Shown: piece by piece, positions 57,086-64,000 of the stretch
How positions within the stretch are numbered: the first letter of the stretch is position 1
Layout of the letters: each line of letters begins with the position of its first letter
Source of the DNA: Berberis thunbergii
Taxonomy: Eukaryota > Streptophyta > Magnoliopsida > Ranunculales > Berberidaceae
DNA: 64,000 bases
NCBI GenBank assembly: GCA_003290165.1
Contig: QNQO01000673.1
Coordinates: forward strand, 547,216 to 611,215
Direction of reading: 5' to 3'
Made by a program: the position numbers and the translations under genes
Notes under the pieces: generated by a model
Told to the model about the DNA's origin: nothing
Databases searched by the model: none
The model's input: the letters and a program-made list of their open reading frames with translations, nothing else

Positions 57086-57639
57086 TGACCACTCCTCGAG
57101 CTTGACTCCTAGTCGACCACACTCAGGCATGCCTACTGGCGAGTTGTTCCGTCGGCCATGACAGAATGACCAAGGGTATGTGTTCAACAGCCAACACGCC
57201 ACATTATTACCTTCTGAAGAGGGAAACACCCGTTCCATTGGATACATGATTCGAACTTGAAACCATGTATCCACCATCTCCCTAAATATTTCAGGATCTG
57301 TGAGAGTTAAGAAGGCGGTAGTATCGACTCTTTCATGTATTGTTCAAGAAATTATTTCAATCAAACTATTATTCAAAGAAGTGTTCTCTCATTCCTCTCT
57401 AATTGTAATAAACCTATTATCAAACTAATTGTATTAATCCTCAATAAAAAGGGTTATGTAAAAAGTATCATAATTTTTTTTTCTATTTGAAAGCATAGGT
57501 GTAGTGTTGATCACTCAAGCTTGTTTTAAAAATCCAATTGAGTTTTTTCACAAAAGACTTTTTGCCTTGCATTTATTACAAATGACTCTGAAGAATAGCT
57601 AATTAATAGCGTATTTTTATCTTTATAAAATAATTTAAT

Positions 57640-58800
57640 TTAATTGAACTTAATGCTCTCAATAAACAATACTACAGTCAAGGCTTTTATCAACGAAATT
57701 TACTTCATTTGAAAATAGTACATTTTTAGTTGAGAAAAACTTGTACAAACAAAACATTTGTCTCTAGATTTCTTGAATTATACTTGTACAATATTTTGCA
57801 ATGAAAAAAAAAAAATTTGCCAATAAATAAATTTGTTGACCATAGTACAACAATTTCCAAAGAAACAATAATGAGTTAATGAAGTTTAGTGAGAAATAAA
57901 TTTTCATGGAAATGATTATTAGTTTTTAACAAGAAAAAGTTGTTACCAATAAGGTTGCAATTACCAACAAAATTGTGTTTTTTTGTTGTTGTAAAGATGT
58001 AATTAATTTAACAAGGAAAAATTAGTAAATGACTATCTGAAAGGGTTATGTAATAATGATTGATTATTCGTTGCTATTAGTATACAATTTCCAACAAAAT
58101 AATGATTTGTCACTGTAAAATAGTTAGTGAATTTTAACAAGAAATAAATTTTCATGATAGTAATTATTACTTTTACCAACGAAAATAATTTGTTACTAAC
58201 AAGGTTATAATTATCAATGAAATTTTAATTTCCTTGCTACAGAGATTTCATTAAACAAATATATTGTTTCAACAAAATAAAAAACCTTGCCAATAGTATA
58301 ACAATTTTCAACGAAATATTACTTTGTTGCTATAAGTTAGTAAACAAGTTTTAACAAGGAAAATATTAATGGAAATAATTCTCATTCATTATCAACGAAA
58401 CGAAAACATTACAAATAATGTGATTATTATCTAGGAAAACATATTTTCTTACTAAATAAGTGTCAATAGTTCATTAGCAAGGAATGTAATTTGTTGTTAA
58501 AATTAGTCTTCTTTAGCAACAAATATTTCATTTTAAATGATGTCATAATTACCGAGGAACTAGTATTTTGTGGCTATAAAATTCTTTTTGTTGGTAAATC
58601 CAATTCGGCGGGAAATTTAGATTGGAGGGAATGCTTCTCGCCACCTATTTAACAAGGAAAGTTTCCCACGAAAATATGTTTTGTTGAAAAAAGTAACAAG
58701 TTTTATGGTTGTTTCAAGGAATGTTTTTTTTCGTTGCCAATGATACCATATTAACAAGGAAATTAAATTTCGTAGAAATTTTTTGTTGTAATTTGATAGA
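57640..58800. repeat. CACTA right subterminal repeats
   Basis: Same motif family as 48990-49900 (ACCAACGAAA, AACAAGGAAA, TTTGTTGGTAA) with many degenerate copies, extending to the right terminal repeat. Confidence 0.75.
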
Positions 58801-58815
58801 ATTTCTGTAGTGATA

Positions 58816-59240
58816 TCAGACATTTCTACCGGATTGTCCAAACCAGGTTTTTCCCACTCCTAAAAGGTGATAATGAATTGGACATCTTTCACTGTCCGAC
58901 TCAGATGTGCCACTAAGTTCAAATTGACCAATTTGAGTTGAAAATAGTTGGCTAGGGAATTTTTCTGACTCTATCTCAGGAAATGACTCAGCTATCTGAC
59001 TCACAGTCATCTCAAGTTTCCAGATAGCCTGAGAGTTTTGTGCTCTTAGTTCGACGATAGCCTGAGAGTTTTGCTCAAGCACTTCCCCTGTTCGCTTTAT
59101 AAAAATGTTCATGATATACTCTAACTCATTATCAGGAATGAAAGCTGGAGGAGTATGATGAGTGTCTAGAGAGCCTTCATGGTACTGACCATGAGCCCAT
59201 GAGAAGTCAGGATGATAGGCTAGACTTGGTTGTAATAATC
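58816..59240 (-). pseudogene. Retrotransposon gag C-terminal fragment
   Basis: The minus-strand frame includes LEQNSQAIVELRAQNSQ and AIWKLEMTVSQIAESFPE, the heptad-like 'AIxxLExQVGQIA' segment seen at the gag C-terminus of Athila/Tat-type elements. It has no CCHC knuckle and no N-terminal gag part. A frameshift and a stop lie just before the CACTA insertion point; in the other frame ...EKPGLDNPVEMSD reads across the (repaired) insertion site into 48971 and downward. Confidence 0.6.
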
Positions 59241-60667
59241 TAAATGTGGATCATAATCAGGTCGTCGCATGTCATAAAATGAATTGACTTGCTCGGGAAA
59301 AATAGGCTGGATAATCTCTTGTGTTCATTTTGTTTTTTTGTTTTTTTGAAAGCACTAACTCTAAAAATATACACAGGCTCACATGCAATCAGCAACCAAT
59401 AAATGCACAAGAAACATGACTCCCTAAGCAATCAACGTTTTTGAGATCAATTATCTTTTTACTTTGGGGGACAATTATTTCTTATGTAATCTTTATGACA
59501 CAGCAATGGGTGCTACAAGTGATCATAAGAGTGTACACTTTACACCGCAAAGTTCAAAATCAGTAGGCTAGAGTTTGTTTCAAAGAAACCGGATTATCGC
59601 ACAAGAGAAGGAGGTCACAATGGTCCAATTAAGTACTTCATTGTGCTACCGCTCTGTAAGCCAATAGATGTGAGAACGATGTGATGTTAAATGCACACTT
59701 GAGGCTTGTGTTCCTAACCAAAAAACTGTTGGTTACACCAATTCTTCTTGTGGATCGTAGCTTACTTATGACTCGGCATACCGGGTAAATTACCCTTGTG
59801 GCAGTGGCCTTTCGGAGTTCATTGAATGATTAAACCCATCGTCAATTTTAGCTTGGGTCAACACAAAAATTATTAGATTCACCTTGGTCTTGGTTGTCCT
59901 ATGAACACCGTACCTAAAAAAAATGCTCTATCTAACTGCTAATTGATTTTAATTATGTTAGGATATTGGTTGCACACAGCTGGAGTGATGAGTGGGGATA
60001 TCAAGTCCCACCAATTTCTATTTATAAGCTGGGTCTGCTTATTATGAATTACTAAAGTTTAGCATCCACAATTACAGAAATTTAACAACCAATCACACAA
60101 TTTCAAACAATTACACCAAGCACCCTGGTCGCTAATACGTTGCGTGTGATAAAAATACTTACAGTGTGCGTATTTCAATCTGCACAAAAAGTTAGCACAA
60201 TTCAAAAAAAAAAAGTTCGACTTCTTTTTATCTATTTCACTCAACACACAAGCACATGCAAATTAATTTAATGGTCTTAGTTTTAGAAGTCGGATTTCTA
60301 AATCACAAGAGATTATTGGGTACAATTAAAATTGTTTCCCTATATTTCTTTTGACTTAGAAATTTTAGGGTTTTTTTTTGTGATTAAACAAAATGAAAAC
60401 AGTAGAGTATAAAAATTATTACACCACACCTCGTAAAACGAGGGTAAAAATAAAATTAAAACTCTCCTCACAAAATAAAAAAAATTAAAATTTGCTTGAT
60501 GTTTTGCAGGATCGTCCAATATCCTCGAGAAGCGTGTATTCTGCAAAATCAAACACAAAATGAGTGTAAAAAGAACTTAATAAAATAAAAATAAATTGAA
60601 AATTTTTTTTTTAATTTTTTTTTATAATTAGTGAAAATAAATCTTAAATTTAATTACACCGCAACCT
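59241..60667 (-). other. Retrotransposon 5' interior, gag N-terminus not recognisable
   Basis: Lies between the primer site and the gag remnant. ORFs are short and broken. Minus-strand text near 59240-59130 (HPDFSWAHGQYHEG) continues the gag frame for a short distance upstream. Confidence 0.4.
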
Positions 60668-60686
60668 TCCCCGGTAATGACGCCAA
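60668..60686 (-). other. Primer binding site, degenerate tRNA-Asp type
   Basis: The minus strand reads TGGCGTCATTACCGGGGAA a few bases after the 5' LTR. This matches TGGCGCCGTTGCCGGGGA, the complement of the plant tRNA-Asp 3' end, at most positions. Asp primer sites are known from Athila-like elements. Confidence 0.75.
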
Positions 60687-60695
60687 AAAACTTGA

Positions 60696-62592
60696 TGCGG
60701 ATTTAACTAACCTAAGTTAATAGGTTAATTCAGCCCACTTGTAATAACCGCAAGTGCGAGGTGTCTAACTGGTAGACAACGGCAAGTACGGGTCGATCCC
60801 ACGAGGAAGGTGGATAAATTGAATTTAGAATTTAATTAAACTAATTTAGAGAAAATGGGTTACAACATTTTTAAAGCTAAACTAAAAATAAATTATAAAT
60901 ATGAAAAATAAAATAAAAGATAGATGATGATTTTGTGGGTTTGGACTCACCAATGAGTTAGCAAAATTATTTAATCTAAATTATTGAATTTAAAACGAGA
61001 AGCTTTAGGGATGAGAATCCCTTGCTTACACCGAATATGTGATCGTTAAAATCCAATTAAACTTATATCATGTTTCTATCAAACTTAACAAATCATTTCA
61101 AGCAAATACGCTCTTACCAAGTATTAAGTGTCTTTTTAGGGCACACTTAATCAAAGTTTAAGCTTAATATTTTTAGCACATGCTTTGAATATTGTAAAGG
61201 GTAATTCTAACTACCAAACATATCAAGATTAATTTTCGGAAAATGAAGGGTGAAATCAATTTATCAAAAATTCAAAATAAATTGTAATTAACAATTAAGC
61301 ACACAATTCAGTAAAATAAATCAGAATGACTTATACAACCCATTTAGTTTGTCACAAACTCGATGTGGTGGTACTCAGCAGGTGTACGAATACGAATCCA
61401 GAGACAAATGGCCCAAAACGCTCTGTGGTGGCTCTTACAGATACTGGGGTGTGAATAGCCAAATAACCGAATTAACCAACTCCCGCCTCTGCTACAGTAG
61501 CCGCTCGCTCGGCTCGTATTCTCCAGCGCGACAGCGGCGCTGCTCGCGGACTTCCTACGCTCCCCGCGACCGTCCCGACCTCCAATTGATTCTGAAACCT
61601 GCAAAAATAGACAGAAGGTGAGGAAACAATCGAGAGAGATGCGAAAATAAACAGAGAGAGCTCGGAGAATACTCCCTGTTTTCGCTTCCTGTTTCAGCGA
61701 TGGTGGTGCGCCGCGGTGAGGTGTTCTGTGGTGGTTGTCCGGTGGCGGAGAGATGGTAAGGAGGTCTGGACGAAGAGAGGACATAGAGGAGAGGAGGACG
61801 TAGGGTCTGGCTGGGTCGCGAGGCGGAACAGAGCCGCGGTGAGCTCTGTTTCGCGAGGTGGTTCTCGGGTGATGGTGCTTGGTCTGTGACGATGGTCAGT
61901 GCGGAGGTGGTGGCGGTTGTGTGGACAGGGGAGAGGAGCAGAGACGGTGATGGTGAAAAGTTGACGTGAAACAGAGTTGTCACACCCCTGTTTCACGGTG
62001 GTGGCGGTGGCGTGCTGTCTGGAGGTGGTGGCGGTGCTCGGGTGATGGTGGTGGCGAGGTGGTGACTGCTAAGTGAGTGGTGATGGTGGATAGGTGGTGA
62101 TGGTTACCTTGTAAGAATCACCTTTGAGAGAGGAGCTCACGAAAATCTCATTTGAGGAAGAGGTTTTGATTTTTTTTCTAATTCTCTTATTTTTCCTTCT
62201 CTTCCTCTACCTATTTCTCACCCTATTATATTCTATTTATAGAAAATGACCAAGATGAATAGGGATGAGATGATGGGATGATTCATCAATGAGGGTAGGA
62301 TTGAGCTTGGCATTGGGTTTGAGTGTAGGTTATGGATTGAGTTTAGGTCATGAATTAGGTTTTGGGTTTAGGTTATGAATTAGGTTTCGAGTTTAGGTTT
62401 GTGACTGCTTTATACCACTGTTGGAATCGACTAGTTGTCGATCCTTAACTTGTCGCTTTAATATGATTTCATCGTTTACGCTCAAATTTTTACAAATACA
62501 TGAAAACGAAATAATTACTATACAATATAATAATCGAAACATTAACATGCATAAATTAAGGGATATATTATGTAATAATTATGTGAATATCA
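60696..62592 (-). repeat. 5' LTR of the retrotransposon (1897 bp)
   Basis: On the minus strand it starts TGATATTCACATAATTATTAC and ends GTTAAATCCGCA. Compared with the other LTR it has many single-base and short indel differences and an extra segment of about 55 bp near 61951-62000. Pro-rich ORFs (61344-61784, 61555-61983, 61694-61996) are translations of a GC-rich LTR segment, not genes. Confidence 0.9.
62233..62242 (-). promoter_or_regulatory. TATA box of the 5' LTR
   Basis: CTATAAATAG on the minus strand, within the LTR and conserved in the other copy (45698-45707), with GC-rich leader sequence downstream. This is the expected promoter for the element's RNA. Confidence 0.55.
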
Positions 62593-62694
62593 ATTCTCTT
62601 TAAAAGATAATGATGGACTCAGGTGTACACGAATTGGATTCAGATCAAATTATTTGAATTCGATTTCGATTCCAATCTTCGATTTTGATTTTTT

Positions 62695-62912
62695 CTTGGT
62701 TGTATTACTCTTGCTTAGTTGGTTTATATATTTATTAAACATAAAATAATAAGTTTAGGCACTTCAGGGCAACTAGTGATTTTTTTTATATTTTTACTCA
62801 TTCACTTTAAAATATAATGATGGACTCAGGTGTACACGAATTGGATTCGGATCAAATTGTTTGAATTTGAATTTAAATTTGAATTCGATTCCAATCTTCG
62901 ATCTGATTTTTT
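62695..62912. repeat. Uninterrupted copy of the retrotransposon target sequence (empty site)
   Basis: Bases 62695-62803 match the retrotransposon's left flank (44057-44191), and 62801-62912 match its right flank (62593-62694), joined here without any insertion (...TTTTTACTCATTCACTTTAAAATATAATG...). A local tandem duplication of about 220 bp therefore existed before one unit received the 18-kb element. Confidence 0.85.
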
Positions 62913-63380
62913 CTTTTTAATAATAATACTAATCCAAATCTGAATCTGAATGCGAATCCGAATCTGGTATGTTGTGCCCCAATCAGAGTTAAATTGAAAC
63001 TGCTTTAAGTTTCAATTTTTATTAAAATCTAAACAAAAATTAAATAAATAAGTAACATATCTTGAAACTTGTTTATAGGTATCATTTTTAATATTTAATA
63101 CGTATGACTTATAAAATTTCAAACTGAATTGTGAAAAATTATAATGGATTTTATATTTAGCAAAATCTGAATCCGATTCGATTAGCAATCCAGATTCAAT
63201 ATGAACATCCAAATCCAAAAAAATTCAAATCCAAATCCAATTTCATCGATTAGATTGAATCGATGATCGAACCGGGTTTTGCATAAAATTCGATCCATGG
63301 ACCCCATAGTTTCTGGACTCGGGCCTAACCTGTTATAGCCAAGCCTTATCCAAAACCCATATCCTATATCCCCTTGGCTT
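62913..63380. other. Upstream region of RPS10
   Basis: AT-rich, with runs of AATCCGAATCTGAAT-like words at 62935-62970 and 63170-63240 that recall transposon subterminal sequence. No gene is supported. Confidence 0.4.
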
Positions 63381-63418
63381 CTATATAAAATCTATATTAG
63401 GGTTTTCTTTAGGGTTTC
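63381..63418 (+). promoter_or_regulatory. RPS10 core promoter: TATA box and two telo-box-like motifs
   Basis: CTATATAAAA at 63381-63390 is followed by ATTAGGGTTTT (63397-63407) and TTTAGGGTTTCC (63408-63419). The reverse complement of AGGGTTT is the telo-box core (AAACCCTA), common near transcription starts of plant ribosomal protein genes. A further AAACCCTAAC lies in intron 1 at 63541-63550. Confidence 0.7.
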
Positions 63419-63485
63419 CTTCCGCCTTCACATATACACCTAGAGAGAGAGAGAGCTCTTCGTCTTCCTCATCTCTGCAGCAAAC

Positions 63486-63980
63486 ATGGTAAGTCTCTGT
63501 TCCTCTCTCGTGATTCACATTTGTTTTCGATCTCCACACAAAACCCTAACTTTTTTTTACTCTAATTGTACAGATCATCTCCGAGAAGAATCGCAGAGAG
63601 ATCTCCAAGTATCTCTTCCAAGGTAACCCTCTGTTCTCCATCTTTTCGATTCTTTGTTCCTTTGATCTTTTCTTACAATTGGTTTTTTTTATCTCGTCAG
63701 AGGGTGTCTGTTACGCGAAGAAGGATTACAACTTGCCGAAGCACCCTGATATCGATGTCCCCAATCTACAAGTGATCAAGCTCATGCAGAGCTTCAAGTC
63801 TAAGGAGTATGTTCGTGAGTCCTTCGCTTGGATGCACTACTATTGGTACCTTACCAATGATGGGATTGAGTTCCTTCGCACTTATCTCAATCTGCCATCT
63901 GAGATTGTCCCTGCTACTTTGAAGAAGAGCGCTAAGCCTGTTGGGAGACCCATGGGTGGACCACCTGGCGATCGCCCTCG
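63486..63980 (+). CDS. RPS10: 40S ribosomal protein S10 (eS10), 5' part; continues past the window
   Basis: Component of the small ribosomal subunit head near the mRNA entry site in the cytosol. Coding exons are the ATG alone (63486-63488), 63574-63622 and 63701-63980, with GT-AG introns between them and a donor GTATGTTTCG at 63981. The 332 coding nt give about 110 residues: [40 protein letters not shown], then [36 protein letters not shown] and [15 protein letters not shown], the full eS10 (S10_plectin) core and the start of the basic Gly/Pro/Arg tail. The leader contains GAGAGAGAGAGAG at about 63441-63453. No defect is seen; the last exon(s) lie outside the window. Confidence 0.95.
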
Positions 63981-64000
63981 GTATGTTTCGATTCATAGAT

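Larger units (their letters stand above)
48975..58812. mobile_element. CACTA (En/Spm) transposon, 9.84 kb, non-autonomous
   Basis: Starts CACTACAACAATTAAGG and ends GAATTTCTGTAGTG (reverse complement CACTACAGAAATTC), with the 3-bp duplication ATA at 48972-48974 and 58813-58815. Both subterminal regions carry many direct and inverted short repeats. No TNPD/TNPA-type transposase is readable, so it depends on another element. It sits inside the LTR retrotransposon and carries host-gene-derived sequence near its middle. Confidence 0.88.
44192..62592 (-). mobile_element. Ty3/gypsy-type LTR retrotransposon, non-autonomous, interrupted by a CACTA element
   Basis: Two direct LTRs (44192-46046 and 60696-62592) bound an interior with a primer site beside the right LTR and a polypurine tract beside the left one, so the element reads on the minus strand. 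Excluding the CACTA insertion the interior is only about 4.8 kb. It keeps gag C-terminal and pre-RT remnants but no reverse transcriptase, RNase H or integrase, as in large non-autonomous derivatives of the Athila/Tat group. The left flank ...ACTCATTTTTTA and right flank ATTCTCTTT compare with the empty site ACTCATTCACTTT (62695-62912), giving a target near ATTC(T/A); a clean 5-bp duplication is not visible. Confidence 0.85.

Overview
The window is AT-rich nuclear DNA from a flowering plant, most likely a eudicot with a repeat-rich genome. Plant origin is shown by a three-exon R2R3-MYB gene with the standard intron positions, the 5' part of a cytosolic ribosomal protein eS10 gene with telo-box motifs, and transposons typical of plants. 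There are no bacterial operons, no CRISPR array and no tRNA or rRNA gene that I could support. Only two genes look intact: a MYB26-type transcription factor (22665-24263) and RPS10 (63486 to beyond the window end).

Region 1 (1-20654) is a tandem segmental duplication with a period of about 10.6 kb. Copy A (1-10037, left end outside the window) and copy B (10600-20654) are nearly identical and differ by scattered single-base changes and short indels. They are joined by about 350 bp resembling a copia-type LTR, followed by a truncated Harbinger-like left end. Each copy holds a Harbinger-like right terminus, two foldback MITEs, a 571-bp MITE with an 8-bp target duplication, and a 3.5-kb Mutator-like inverted-repeat element. 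That last element encloses a LINE reduced to ORF1 (DUF4283 plus zinc knuckle), its 5' UTR and its poly(A) tail.

Region 2 (20655-26400) holds the MYB gene and its flanks. Region 3 (26403-44190) is a transposon mosaic: a 2.4-kb solo LTR with a nested foldback element, a further foldback MITE, a 1.64-kb Harbinger-like element with TTA duplication, and a minisatellite interrupted by a hAT-like insertion that carries a 179-codon ORF with internal repeats. It continues with a LINE reverse-transcriptase pseudogene disrupted by a Tourist MITE, and a hAT element with 8-bp duplication. The hAT element carries a 2-oxoglutarate dioxygenase fragment, which is itself split by a MULE with inverted repeats of about 770 bp and a FAR1-like transposase pseudogene.

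Region 4 (44192-62592) is an 18.4-kb minus-strand Ty3/gypsy-type retrotransposon with about 1.9-kb LTRs, a degenerate tRNA-Asp primer site, a polypurine tract, and only gag and pre-RT remnants. A 9.84-kb CACTA transposon (48975-58812, ATA duplication) sits inside it and carries a captured fragment of the host ESF1 (pre-rRNA processing) gene. Just outside the right LTR lies a second copy of the target sequence without the insertion, so the pre-insertion site is preserved next to the filled one. Region 5 (62913-64000) is the RPS10 upstream region and gene start.

I found no new enzymatic or defence system. The notable content is the nesting, the three gene-fragment captures (ESF1, a dioxygenase and possibly others), the preserved empty site and the recent tandem duplication.
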